A stretch of 64,000 bases of DNA from Eremomyces bilateralis CBS 781.70 (taxonomy: Eukaryota; Ascomycota; Dothideomycetes; Eremomycetales; Eremomycetaceae), in assembly GCF_010015585.1 (NCBI RefSeq), contig NW_022985073.1:1110923-1174922 (forward strand). Reading direction: 5' to 3'. Under the pieces are notes generated by a model. It was not told the origin of the DNA. It saw only the letters and a list, made by a program, of their open reading frames with translations, and ran no database searches. Of the stretch, positions 32,753-44,484 are shown one piece after another. Position 1 is the first letter of the stretch. Every line of letters starts with the position of its first letter. The translations under genes and the position numbers were made by a program.

Positions 32753-35446
32753 ATGAGCGCTGTCAGTAGGTTTCTCAGTCGGCGGGACAAGAAGTCAAAG
32801 CGGACGAGCAACGATGGCAGGGTACGTCGATTCTACTTCCTGCGAGCCGATGATATGGTGTGTTTGGGGCATTGGTGCGTGGTTGCTAACTGCCTGTAGC
32901 AGCAAGGCTCTCCGAAGGAGATTTACGATGTGTTTACCCTCCCCGGCGAAGAGAAGAAGAAAAAGCACCATGAGAAACATGAGAAACACGAGAAGCATGA
33001 GAAACACGAGAAGCATGAGAAACATGAACAAGAGAAGGTGTGTCCTCTTGCGGATATGCGACATTATTCATATCTGACATGTATGGGAATAGGTCAAAAC
33101 CATACTTCAACGTCTGACCACCGATGGGATCGTGGCTATCCGAGAGCCCCAAGCAGAATACGCTCTCCGTGCAGAGTCGGTCAAAGGGGACGTGGACAAG
33201 GCTGTCGAGCTCCTCATGATCTTGGAAGACTCCGTCAATGGGGGATTCCGCAGCTTCAACTGGAACCGGAACCTGGTTGGCGCCGTGAACCGCGACAACG
33301 TCACCTGCTACCTGGATTCCCTTCTGTTCTCCATGTTCTGTCAACTTGACAGTTTCGAACCGATGATCAGCGACCACTCCCAAGCCCCAGAACGACGCCG
33401 GCTCGCCGCTCTGATTCGATTATGGGTGAACATGTTAAGGGGGGGATACCTAATCTCCAAGGACATTGTACGCCGCTCGATGCTTGGCCTGGGATGACGG
33501 AGCTAACCATTGAGCAGACCGAACATATACAAAATGCCCTTGCCGCCTGCGGTTGGACGGACGCGTCAAAAACCATGCAACAGGACGTCTCCGAAGCGTT
33601 TGCATTCATCACGGAGCAGATGGGACTGCCGCTCCTCACCCTGAAAGTGGACCTCTACCACACCGGCAAGGAAGACGCGAAGGATGACCACAAGGTCGTG
33701 AACGAACGGATTCTGGAGGTCGCTGTGCCCGATCCACCCCACGATGGGAGCACGCTGACCCTCGAGGGGTGTCTTGAATCCTATTTCAACAGCCGGGTCG
33801 AAGTGCGCAGGCATCTCCACCGCCGAAACACCCTCCAGTCCGTCCGATCGTTCGACGACGAGAAGGGGAGGTCTTCGTACGTCGAGACCCGGGAGGTGGC
33901 CCAGTCGGAGACACCTACACCGATAGCAGCACCGCATGGGGGCATGCACCTCCCTTCTCCTGGATCCCCTCACACCCTCCCGCAACACGATAGCATCTTT
34001 GGATTTCGACGTGAACCGACTATACCAATAGACAAGAAGGAGCGAGCACGAGACGATTGGACAGTCTCCTACGCTCACCCAGTCGTCCAGAGGTTCAAGC
34101 GAGAAGTGCTAATGCAAGCGTGGCAATTCTTTAAACTGATCCCTTGGTCTACTGCGGATACTGTTCCACAGACGGATGAGCAAGTCGCCGCTCACTTTGC
34201 GTCGAATCGTCCGGTTCTCGGGATCTGTCTCAAACGATACTCCGTGGCGGCCAACGGTGAGCGGACGCGGAAAACCACCCGTATAGATATTCCTTTAAAA
34301 CTAGCGATACCCCATTTTATTTCGGAAGCGGATTATGAGCGCGAAGAACCGTACTTCAAAGACTTCCGGCTGATGCTCGAAGCGGTGATCTGCCATCGCG
34401 GCAAATCCGTGGATTCAGGCCATTACATATGTTTAGTGCGACCCACCGTCGCGGGACGAAAACTCTCGTCCACCGAACCTGGCGTCGAGTCGAAATGGAT
34501 GCTTTTCGATGACCTCGAGGTGAATCAGCGGGTTCGATGGGTGGACATCCACCAAGCCTTGGAAAACGAACTTCCCTACCTCCTATTCTACCGTATCCTT
34601 CCTGTGGAAGACACCGATTACGATAGCCCTCCATCGTACGCCGAGGCCAACGGCCATCTTCCCATCCCCAAAATCCCACAGATCATCCACTCTCAACTCA
34701 CCACCCCGATGACCATGACCGACCCCAGCGTCGACACCTTCGCGACCAGCCTCGCCGAATCCACCACTGACCCCGACCCCAACCCCGCCACAACCGACTC
34801 TCTCCAATCTTCCGGCCGCCCCTCTACCTCCAGCAATCACCCGCACAGCCTCACCTTCGACGAACCCCCCCACCTCGATGGCACCCTCCTCGCCGCCCTC
34901 GACGCGCGCGGCCGCACTGCACCCACCACCCCCGCCGACGAAACCCGGTCCACCTTCCTCGGCATGCCGCGCCTCGGCCGGAAAATCCGCAGCGCCGCAA
35001 CCGACACTGATACCCCGCCACCCCGCCGCGCCAACCCCAGCACGCAGAGCGAGGAACATCGGCTGAGCCTGTCACTCTCGCGGTTGCAGAAGATGAGCGC
35101 CGAGCGGCTGTCACTGATCGGGCAGTGGTCGACGAGCGAGAGCGAGGCGCCGGATGCGGGTGCTTCGGTTGCGCGGTCGTCGGACGACGGGGGGGGGATG
35201 AATGATGGGGGAAAAGGGAAGGCGGTGGAGCGGACGCCGCGGGGGTCGTCGGCCGAGGGGAGCGTGGAGCCGCGGGAGAGGGAGAAGGAGAAGGAGAAGG
35301 AGACGGGGTTGCGGCGGTTGAAGTCGACGCGGAATAGGAAGAGTAAGTTGCGGTTAAGGAGCATGACGCGAAAGGCGCCGACGGATCCGGATGATGCGGG
35401 GGAGGGGTCCTCGAAGTCGTCGGAGCGGGAGTGCAGCATTATGTGA
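32753..35446 (+). CDS. Ubiquitin-specific protease with C-terminal CaaX motif
   Basis: A USP-type cysteine deubiquitinase. Exons 32753-32821, 32900-33037, 33093-33467 and 33518-35446 give 836 aa. The Cys box is NRDNVTCYLDSLLFSMF, a divergent form of GNTCYMNS. A QQDVSEAF block follows, then LGICLKRYS, and the His box is SVDSGHYICLV. The region after about residue 500 is Pro/Ser/Thr-rich and disordered. Exon 2 encodes a His-Glu-Lys minisatellite (KHE repeats). The protein ends RECSIM, a CaaX prenylation motif with Met at the last position, predicted to favour farnesyl. A basic stretch (KSTRNRKSKLRLR) precedes it. Membrane anchoring by prenylation is inference. The closest named relative is not clear to me. 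Confidence 0.9.
32969..33026 (+). repeat. Coding minisatellite (Lys-His-Glu repeats)
   Basis: Repeats of CATGAGAAA/CACGAGAAG in 9-nt units encode HEK triplets within exon 2 of the USP gene. The unit is a multiple of three, so length changes keep the frame. Confidence 0.85.
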
Positions 35447-35855
35447 TGGCGGGTTTCTCTAGCATGGCGTGGCGTTTGGGTAGGTCGCAAACAGGGGAGG
35501 GTGGCATGACGACGTGCAGAGGCGCCAGGATACCACGCACGCGGCATGTACATTCATGATCATTACGGCATTGACGAGGGTTTGGCTATGCAGCATTCGA
35601 GGAGACGCAAGCGGTCTCGCTAGCGGGATTGGGGCGTTTATTGATTTTTGAAAATTTTTCGTGACGTACATCCATCCATACAATCTTGCCGTTCGTCCTA
35701 TCGTGTTCCAAATCATCCAGTACCATCATGTCCGCGCTCCAAGACACTCTTATCAATATTAGTACAGTCCCAACCAGCGGCCCATGGCCACCTTACAATT
35801 TTCCCTCCCGTCCCTTCCTAAACCCTCATAAAACCCGACCTAACCTTCATTAAAC
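35447..35855. other. Convergent 3' intergenic region
   Basis: About 410 bp between the USP stop and the methyltransferase stop; holds 3' UTRs. Nothing else recognised. Confidence 0.5.
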
Positions 35856-37319
35856 CTACCCCGATTTCCGCCCCCTCACAAACCTCACCGTCGACGCCCA
35901 CCCCACCCTCTCCCCATCTTCCCCTCCCCTCCCCACCTGTGCCATCACCTCCTCCTTCGCGGCCCCCACTAGCTCCATCACATGCTTCACCTCCCACCCG
36001 GTCCGCGTCAACAACCTTAGCCCCTCAGCCTCCAGCCCCTCGAGCACGCACACCATCCACATTTTCCCGAGAGACCGCTCGCGCTCGGTCGCGGGCCACA
36101 TGCCGATGGGGAGGGAGCGCGTGACGGTAGTGACGTCGACGAAGCCGGCGGCGAGTAGGGCGGCAGGGGCGAGGTGGGTGGTGGTAAGGGGGCGGGAGAG
36201 CTCGGCCGCAGATTTGTGGATGTGGTGGAGGAGTAGGGAGAGCATGGGAGGTGGGGAGGGGGGGTTGGTGATGGGGTTGGTCGTGGAGGAGGCGGCGGAG
36301 GCGGCGGGNNNNNNNNNNNNNNNNNNNNNNNNNNNNNNNNNGGGGGGGGAGGGGGCGGGGGGAAGGAGGGAGGAGATGTCGATGACTTCGAGGTGGCCGG
36401 AGGGGCGGAGAAGGTCGTGGAGGTGGCGGTAGAGTTGGGGGTAGGAGGAGGGGTGGAAGGCGCCTTTCATGTTGCGGAGGTGGATGAGGTCGTATTTTTC
36501 AGGGACGTCCCATTCTCCGTCGTCGTCGTCATCGTCATCGTCATCGTCCTCATCGTCTTCTTCTCCTTCTTCGTCCCCTTCTCCTCCTTCTTCTTCTTCT
36601 CCTTCTTCTTCTTCCTCTTCCTTTTCCTCTCCAGGCTCGCTGCAACCGCAATCGTCCTCGACCTTCACGTTGCGGTTAGCGACCGCTTTGCCTTCGTCAC
36701 TGCTCCCGCTCGCCGGGATGATACCCGTGTCAAACTCAAACTCATTCCCCGAACCCAGCCCCTCGTCCTCAGCCTCCTGCAGCGGCTCGACGTCGTCCAC
36801 GAACCACGTCAGATTCTCTGGTAAGTCTCCACCTCGGCCGTCGGGCGGATCGTCCAGCAGGTACCACGGGCTGAGGTCCACAGCGTACACCCGTGCGTCG
36901 GGATGCAGCTCCGCGATGGCGATGGCCCAGTCGCCGGGACCGGCGCCGAGGTCGAGGACGCGAGGAGGGCGGAGCGGACGGGGAGTGTAGGTGGCGGAGC
37001 GGCGGGAGTATGGAGGGAAGGGCACGGTGGTGAGGGCGCCATTGAGGAGGAGGGTGAATACTTGGTGAGCCAAGCTGAGGCGGGTAGCTTCTGAAAGATC
37101 GCAGGGCATATAATAGCTGTGGTTGGGGTAGTTCCGGGAGTTTTCGAGGATGGGAGGAAGGAGAATTCTATCCAAGGTAAGAGTCGATTTCTGGTGGGAG
37201 AAATATATCTTCCTAGAGAAACGGATGGGAATTGCACGCTGGGCTCTTGTCACTTACATTTCCGTTGCGGAGCCCGCACTCGAGGCGGGCTGCGAGAATT
37301 GTCCTTGCTCTTCACCCAT
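35856..37319 (-). CDS. SAM-dependent methyltransferase with assembly gap
   Basis: A class I SAM methyltransferase of a fungal (LaeA-like/TAM) group. Exon 1 is 37258-37319 and exon 2 is 35856-37212, joined by a very short 45-bp intron; the total is about 472 codons if the 33-N gap is taken at face value. Motif I is VLDLGAGPGDWAIAIAE, followed by VYAVDLSPW, the acidic strand end. A long acidic tract (Glu then ten or more Asp) interrupts the fold before EKYDLIHLRNMKGAF, and the Rossmann part ends with HLEVIDISS. The C-terminal part contains a GWEVKHVMEL segment. Gap 36309-36341 breaks a Pro/Ser/Ala-rich linker, so about 11 residues are unknown. Substrate unknown. Confidence 0.82.
36309..36341. 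other. Assembly gap (33 N)
   Basis: A run of N inside the methyltransferase gene, flanked by G-rich tracts on the plus strand. The length 33 keeps the frame but is likely an estimate. Confidence 0.98.
36519..36630. repeat. Acidic-tract microsatellite
   Basis: Imperfect TCG/TCA/TCT/TCC trinucleotides on the plus strand encode Asp/Glu runs in the methyltransferase on the minus strand. Repeat length may vary among strains. Confidence 0.8.
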
Positions 37320-39363
37320 GGTAGCGAGTCACTGTTTTTGGGAGTTGTTGAACATTTGCAACGTCAGGCGAGAATTCCCCTCGCATCGTGGTCCAATTGA
37401 TGCACCGCTCGACAAATTCAAATCGATTCCGTTCTCCACGTCGACGTGTCCATCGCATGCAAGGCAGTCTCGAAGCGGTGATGGTCGGACGGCCCGCATC
37501 AAACCGCGTGCGGAAACGGGAGAGGGCTCTTAGAATCCGACGCGGCACTGGACGAAAACGAAGCAATTGTCTCGGACGGGCATGATAACGATAGCAGGGA
37601 ATATAAGTCAGGCACGTCGATACTGAACGAGTGATACCAAGGACGAGGGGTATGAGGGAGTGACAGTATAAGGGTGATGTTAGGTTGCCAGCAGACCAGG
37701 CAAAGGAACGGGGGAGCGAGTCAGACACTGAGACAAGATCGATCTAAAAAGGCGATCCGGAGGGTCTCTGGACTGCTGGAGGCCGTTCTTATACTAGGAT
37801 TTTAGTCCATGTACATGGAGCTAGGTGTCCGAACTTAGACGAGCATCAAAGACCGGGCCAGCCCCCAGCGACAAGGAGCAACCGAGCATTCGAATTTCGA
37901 GGGACTGCAGGCAAAGAACCGTGGACAAGAGGCATCAAGAAACTGGGGACCTAGGTGTCGAAGCGGGCCAATATTCCGACGATTTGTAAATCTTGCATTA
38001 ATCAGCTCGGCGGGTCTTCCACATGGTCATATCTGGAAATGACAACGGCGGAGGAAACTCGAGAAACCTGGAGAAATGGTACATAAGGCGGATGCATATC
38101 AGAGCTGACCCAGCCCCCAGGGTCTTTGGCGAGTGCTGCCGTCTCCCCGCCTCATCCAGACCGTCAAGGTAGCTACGAACACGGAGATAATAATCAGCCC
38201 TGTAACCTGAAGCAGGCGGTTAGGCAATAGTCGAAACTAGATAAGAGTAAATAAATTCACCGGACTTGCGAGCGTCCTACACCGTCAACCGAGCAACCCT
38301 AAACCGAACCGATAATATAAATTCGGTATGATAACTCTGAAACCACACCCAATCCCGCCGACCGAACCATTGGGTATCCTCTCTCTCTTGGGAGTTGGGA
38401 ATGGGGAATAGGGACGACACGGCATGCTCTGGGAACCGACGGGGCGACGATACTGCAGGCGGGCATCCGATGGCGACTTTTCTCAACCTCCCCGCCGGCT
38501 CACACCTCGCACGGAATTCAACGGCCTGGTGCGACCTTCGACGGGGCCTTTCAGGGTCGACCCGGGACTTTGGGACGGGTTCGTCGGTGTTGTTTGGAGC
38601 CGTTGGCCGAATCATTTGGTCGGTATGGTAATTGGTATTCTCGTACGGAGTATTTGTTGGTGGTTTGAATGGGTGGCCGGAAGCTGGTCAGTCTTCTTAA
38701 AGTGTTTGGCTTAATGGCCGATGCACTCCAGCCTCTAGGCCCAAGTGCCTAATTGATAATTCCCATCTCTCCTCCCCGAGAGCTGCGGCCTGCGGGTGGT
38801 CTAGGTACTCAGCTTGGCCGACGGGAATAGGGGAGGGTTAGGATTGTGAATTGCAAAGATTTGTCACTTGTCACTTGTCAGGTTCTGCTCTCTGATTGAA
38901 CAGCTTACTGGTTATAGGATTGAGTGAATTGACCCAGCCGGACGGGGCCGTCCCGCCCGTGACCCTGTCCCGAGAAACATCAGATTCATTTCATCCCAGC
39001 ATCAACAAGTGACATTCCGATGCCGACGGCCGATACCGGTGGTATTTGATATTTGATATTTGATATTTGATTTGACATTGGTGCGAAGAAAGGACAGCGA
39101 TTCCAATAACCGAGCTGGAGCCAGTCCTCGCCGACCCGATCATCGCAACGTCGCACCGAACTTTTTGAGTGGGCGGTTAAAATACCGGTAAACGTACACA
39201 GAGATTTGATTTTTACTTTTCGGGGGCGGTGGTGTTCCACGCAATCGAGCAACAGAGGACAGATATGGTTTCTCAGTTTTGGTAGGGCAGGAAAGAGATC
39301 AACTTTCCTGCCCCCGGAGGTACGGTATCATCCACACCATCGGCACCAACACGAGCTACACCT
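37320..39363. other. 2-kb intergenic region
   Basis: Spacer between the methyltransferase start and the end of the glycyl-tRNA synthetase gene. It includes the methyltransferase promoter. ORFs are short without motifs. A TTGATAT-type microsatellite lies at 39043-39072. No RNA gene recognised. Confidence 0.5.
39043..39072. repeat. ATTTGAT tandem repeat
   Basis: Four near-perfect tandem copies of a 7-8 bp unit (ATTTGAT/TATTTGAT). No known function. Confidence 0.8.
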
Positions 39364-41592
39364 CTACTCTAGCTCCTGCTTCTCAAACGCCGGTAACCGC
39401 CCTGCCACCTCCTCCCATGCCTCCACTCCCTCACTCATCCTCTGCACGGCTTGACAAATTTCCTCCTCTCCCGCCCTCACCTGCTTCATCGAGTCGCGCT
39501 CCCGCAGCGTCAACGACCCATCCTTAACGGACTGGAAGTCGACGGTGATGCCGAACGGGGTGCCGAGCTCGTCGTTGCGGGCGTAGCGCTTGCCGATGGT
39601 GGCGGAGGAGTCGTCGACGCGGTTGGAGACGCCGAGGACGCGGAGGCGGTGGCTGATACGGCGGACGAGCGGGGCGAAGTCGGGGTGGGTGGATAGGGGG
39701 ACGAGGAGGACTTTAGTGGGGGCGATGGTGGGGGGGAAGGAGAGGACCTAGGGAGGGTTAGTGGGATTGGGAAGATAGAGGGGGGGAACTTACGCAGCGG
39801 GCGTCGGAGCCAGGGCGGGTCCAGTAGCTGTGTTCGATTAGGCTGTAGAGGATGCGGCCGATGCCGAAGGATGGTTCGATGACGTTGGGGGTATACTCGC
39901 GAGTATTCTCCACCCTCGTCCGCTTCTCGATGGCGATAAGATCTTTCTCAAGCTCGACCGTCCCGTTACCCACTCCGTTCACATCCACCGACACCTTCCC
40001 TTCCGACTTCAGGTCTAGCGACAGTTTCTCCAGCACATCCTGCGTGAGCCCCTCGATGGCCGCCTCGACCGTCTTCGCGTCCTTCTTGAACTTCGGCCCA
40101 AACTTCTTCTTCTCGATGTCCACCTGCCACTCCTCGATGCGCAGCGGCTCCTTGCGCGTCTCCCGCACGCACAGCGGCTGCCCGGTCGCCTTGGCGTGCA
40201 CGGTCAGGTCGTAGGCGCTACGGTCGGCGCAGCCCACGCACTCGATCCAGCCGTAGCTGGTGAGCAGCTCGGCGTCCCAGCAGTCGGCGGCGTAGTGCGC
40301 CATCTCGTTCTGCATGTGCTGGCGGAAGCGGACCTTCTTCGCGTCGACGCCGAGTTTCTGGAGGAAGAGATGGATCCGCGCGAGGAAGTACCCGAGGGTT
40401 TCGTTGTCGACGATCTTCTGCTCGACGGCCTTCCCAATCGATACACGCTCGACGTCTGTCTTCCCCGCCAACTGCACCTCGCGGTTCAGCAGCTCCAGCT
40501 CGATGTTGCGGACCTCGTCGAAGCGGGGGTGCTTCTTCCCGCCCTCGGGGTCGACGAAGTGCTCGATCTCCGCCATCAGGAACTCGCGGACGCGCAGGAG
40601 GCCGGAGCGCGGGGAGATCTCGTTGCGGAAGGATTTGCCGATGGAGGCGGAGGCGAAGGGCATGGCTTGGTTGTTGAACTCGAGGAGCTTAGAGAAGGTG
40701 AGGAATTGGCCCTGGGCGGTCTCCGGGCGGAGGTAGCCCGGGAGGGCGGCGCTGGGGCCGATGTTCGTGGAGAACATGAGGTTGAAGGGCTCGGGTGGGG
40801 GGAGGACATCGCCGGTGCGAGGGCTGCGGATGTCGTATTTGGTGATGAGTTGGCCGAGCTGCTCGCCGTTGTAGTTGTCGATCTGAGACGAATTAGCACC
40901 ATGACCAAAAGACCGCTTGGGACACCAACCTTCGCCAGAACTTCCTCAATCTCCGTCACCACGGCATCGTCTAGCTTGACAGCCTTGGTGTCCTTGACCT
41001 TCTTCTTTCGCTTTTGCTCTCCTTCCTCCGCCGTCGGCTTGACTCCTCGAGCCTCCTTGTCCCCCTTCAGTCGGTCCTCCAGCACCTCTTCCACCAAGTG
41101 ATCCGCACGGTAGAACTCCCCGCTCTTCGGATCCTTGATCATCCAGTCCGCGAACTTATCGACATGCCCACTAGTTTTCAACACATAATGCGGGGTCAAG
41201 ATGGCGCAGTCCACCTCCAGCATATTCTCCTCGAGCACGAAATGTTTCCGCCACAGATCCACGATGTTTGCCTGCAGCCCACATCCCGCGGGGCCGTAGT
41301 CGAACAAACCCTTGGGATTTCCGGGATAGATTTCGAACGAGGGGGTGTAGAAGAGGCGTCGTCGCATCAGGGACTCGAGGGAGACCCGGTCGAAGGCCTC
41401 CCCGTTCTTCGTGGTCATTCCGGCAGACATCGCGGCGTCCTCGATGCGGGAGCGCTTCTTTGGTTTGGAGTGGTGGAGGGCGCTGGTGGATGTGAAGGGA
41501 CGAAAATTGGACCGGCCGGAGAGGCAAATATATTGGTGGTTTAGTGGACGGATGAGTCGAGAGTGGAGGCGGAGAGGAAGAGAGCTGCGCAT
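39364..41592 (-). CDS. GRS1: Glycyl-tRNA synthetase, cytosolic and mitochondrial
   Basis: Charges tRNA-Gly. Exons 40930-41592, 39794-40882 and 39364-39747 give 711 aa. A class II core is clear: LMRRRLFYTPSFEIYPG, FDYGPAGCGLQANI, then motif 2 SFRNEISPRSGLLRVREF, and motif 3 PSFGIGRIL. The anticodon-binding domain follows with VLLVPLSTHPDFAPLVRRI. The first ATG at 41592 begins a basic, Leu/Ser/Arg-rich presequence (MRSSLPLRLHSRLIRPLN) fit for mitochondrial import. A second in-frame ATG at 41430 (MSAGMTTKNGEAFDR) would give the cytosolic form, as one gene often supplies both in fungi. Both starts lie in exon 1, so alternative start choice would suffice. Confidence 0.96.
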
Positions 41593-41970
41593 GTACAGCT
41601 GTGTCGAAGCGACAGCTCCAGTCAATCGGGTAAGTTGAACGTGGCGTTAAGCAATGGAATGTTATTCAGGAGGGATCTTCGTGAGTATAATCTTTCCTGA
41701 AACCAGCAATGTATTCAATTCGAAATAATACTAAGAATTGCCAGTGACACATCCCCCCAAATTGAGACTATCTCTCTGACTCCCTCCCAGTGGTTGGTTG
41801 GTCGGTGCTCTCTATTTGCCCTGAACAATTTTGAATTTTCCCCCACCAATCACATCTAGTCGCATTTCATCCTCTAGGAAATTTCTCCATGCCACCCTTT
41901 CTAATGCAAGCAATTGTCCCCAAAACTCAAATCTAGCTAAATTGTGGGAAGAAGCATAGAGGCCGCCAAA
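41593..41970. other. Divergent promoter region of GRS1 and RPF1
   Basis: About 380 bp between two divergent genes for translation and ribosome assembly. ATTGG (inverse CCAAT) and CCAAT boxes occur near 41790-41850. No ORF. Confidence 0.5.
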
Positions 41971-43272
41971 ATGGCTTTCAGTAAATCCAGCTCAGACCGG
42001 TCCACCGTTCCCTATCGCCCAGCGAACAAGGAACGTCGCCGGAACATCCACCTCCGCCAGCTACGGGAGAAGGAAGCGGAGAAGCGAAAGGAACGGTTTC
42101 GCCGCAAGAAAGAGGAGGATAAGAACCCGGCACTGCGGGAGGCGCGGAGAGCCAAAAATGTTCCCATCACGATCGATAAGAAGCGGGTGTGGGACGATGT
42201 CGGTTCGGATGAGGAGAATATCTTGGGGTTGAGCGTGGATGTGGAGAGGCTGAAGCGACGGAAGGTGGAGGAGGAGGAGGAGGCTCAGAACCTGGAAGGA
42301 TTGGAGGATAAGGACGGAAACGAATGGGAAGATGAGGAGGCTGCGGAGGAGGACGATGATCGAGACAGTATGCTCGACGAGGATTCGGAAGCAGAGGATC
42401 TCGAGGATTTAGAAGACGACGCAATACCCTCCAAGGCAAAAGCGAAGAAGGCAACAGAACCCACCGAAGAATCAGAGCGGACAAGACATACCAGTCCCTC
42501 CGGATCGACCACCAGCACCAAATTCGACCTCGTCCCCGAAGCGCTCTCCACCAAATTCCCAACCCTCTTTACTGCCCCCACCGAACCCAAAGTCCTCATC
42601 ACCACCTCCATCAATAGCACTCTCCACGACGAAGCCCGCCTCCTCACCACGCTCTTCCCCAACAGCACCTACATCCGCCGCACGGAGCACCGCTACGGCC
42701 ACAAATACTCCGTCCGAGAAATCGCCAAGTTCGCAGCCAACCGCGACTACACCACCGTCATGGTGATGATGGAGGATCAGAAAGTCCCGTGCGGCCTCAC
42801 GGTCGTGCACCTCCCCGAGGGCCCGACGTTCCACTTCAGCATCAGCAACTGGATGGAGGGCAAGAAGCTCCCCGGGCACGGCAACCCGACCAACCACCAC
42901 CCGGAGCTGATACTCAACAACTTCCGCACCCCGCTGGGCATGCTGACAGCGCAGCTGTTCCGCACGCTGTTCCCGGTGTCACCCGAGCTGCAGGGGCGGC
43001 AGGTGGTGACGCTGCACAATCAGCGGGACTACATCTTCGTGCGGCGGCATCGGTACGTGTTTCGGGACAAGCGGAAGACGGAGAAGAGCGTGATCGGGAC
43101 GGATGGGAAGCCGGTGCAGGGAGTGGAGGAGATACGGGCGGGGTTGCAGGAGTTGGGGCCGCGATTGACGTTGAAGTTGAGGAGGGTGGATAAGGGGATC
43201 CAGAGGGCGAGTGGGCAGGAGTGGGAGTGGAAGGCGCATTCGGAGAGGGTGAGGACGAGGTTTGGGATGTAG
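41971..43272 (+). CDS. RPF1: Ribosome production factor 1 (Brix domain)
   Basis: Nucleolar assembly factor for the 60S subunit. The single exon gives 433 aa from the ATG at 41971; the frame reaches further upstream only with non-ATG codons. N-terminal third: basic helix (NIHLRQLREKEAEKRKERFRR cut short) and long acidic runs. The Brix domain starts near residue 225: PKVLITTSINSTLHDEARLL, IRRTEHRYGHKYSVREIAKF, GLTVVHLPEGPTFHFSISN, NNFRTPLGMLTAQLF, and the sigma70-like RNA-binding segment with TLHNQRDYIFVRRHRYVFR. The C-terminal ELGPRLTLKLRRVDKGIQ is diagnostic of Rpf1 among Brix proteins. Confidence 0.96.
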   Translation: MAFSKSSSDRSTVPYRPANKERRRNIHLRQLREKEAEKRKERFRRKKEEDKNPALREARRAKNVPITIDKKRVWDDVGSDEENILGLSVDVERLKRRKVEEEEEAQNLEGLEDKDGNEWEDEEAAEEDDDRDSMLDEDSEAEDLEDLEDDAIPSKAKAKKATEPTEESERTRHTSPSGSTTSTKFDLVPEALSTKFPTLFTAPTEPKVLITTSINSTLHDEARLLTTLFPNSTYIRRTEHRYGHKYSVREIAKFAANRDYTTVMVMMEDQKVPCGLTVVHLPEGPTFHFSISNWMEGKKLPGHGNPTNHHPELILNNFRTPLGMLTAQLFRTLFPVSPELQGRQVVTLHNQRDYIFVRRHRYVFRDKRKTEKSVIGTDGKPVQGVEEIRAGLQELGPRLTLKLRRVDKGIQRASGQEWEWKAHSERVRTRFGM

Positions 43273-44484
43273 TTGTTTGTTTGGACATCATCATTGTTAT
43301 CAGGACACGGAGGGACTTGGGTTGAATCTAATGGATAGTCCGAAGAGCTTGATTGTCTTGATACCTGCCTCTGATGGTGACCGCCCCTGACAGGCATGCT
43401 GGGTACCGTACCGCACTGTCGTCCATATTCCATGCCCATAGGTGCTCAACCATGTTATGATGATGTTTAGTAGGATGCCACGACTTATCAAGAACAAACG
43501 ATAGGCTATAAAGGCGCGGTACACCCCAAGCAGCCCGACCATTCACCCACCTCCCCCTCGGCGAATTATTACCGTACTATATCACTCCAACCCTTCAATT
43601 TCCCAGTATTCGGGCGCCATGGCTGTGAATGGAGGGAGCCCGTCTCCCTGATAATAATGATCAGTTCCATCGGTTGGAAACCCAGTGTTCGACTCCGGTC
43701 GATGTCGACAGACTTAAATCATGCTTCGGCCGCCTCTGATAATGATGGTCTGGCGCGTAAAAACCTCTATTACACTACCGGGAGGTTCTCGTAGGGTTTC
43801 CGTGTATGCAGGGACTGAGCTTTTTTGCTTTTTTTTTGGATAAAAGGTTCCATATAGACGGAAATAATAGAAGGGAAGGCGTTGTTATGGAGTGAGTGGA
43901 CAGACGTTGATGGTCTGTTTACTCACTCCGTTGATATCGAGTTCACGATAGAGGCAGGGAACGCTAGTAAAGCCACTGGTCGACGCCCATGACAGAACTG
44001 AGAGAGTCTAAATTTCAAACCACCACTGACAATTCGAATTAGCGGTTTAATTCCTTGAAATCCCTGAAATCCCTGCATCTCCACGCCCATTTGCCAGAAA
44101 TTCGCCAGTAATTCCACCTAGTTGATCGGAATCGACTAGGACCGCCGGGGATGACGCTGGCGGGTGGCCTGCCGGTTGCCCCTCTCCTCCCTTTGTTTGG
44201 ACCCATCAACTCTCGACACATCACTATTACGCCGATGTGATGCACTGCGAGGTACAACTCTCCAAGTACTGGATACACCCTTTTGCATTGCATATTATTC
44301 ATAAGTTCATACGATACATTATCTTGATATCTCCTCTAAGTATACAGTACAGCTGGTTCGACTTTCTCCCTATCGACAAGCCATACCCGACCCGTTCTCG
44401 AGGACATCCGGGGCATAACATTGCAGTCGATTGGTAATTCGTACTTCAGTCGCATGCAGGCAACTCTCCATTGCCGGTGCAGAT
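43273..44484. other. Intergenic region upstream of alpha-actinin
   Basis: About 1.2 kb. Holds the RPF1 3' end and the alpha-actinin promoter. A poly-T stretch lies near 43820-43850. No gene seen. Confidence 0.5.

Noticed and set aside
32969-33026. Regular short repeats resembling a CRISPR-like array
   Set aside because: Units are 9 nt, contiguous without spacers, and code for HEK triplets in an exon.
40196-41101. 301-codon open frame on the plus strand inside GRS1
   Set aside because: It is the antisense shadow of a GC-rich conserved gene; its translation is Leu/Glu/Val-biased and matches nothing, while the minus strand encodes glycyl-tRNA synthetase.
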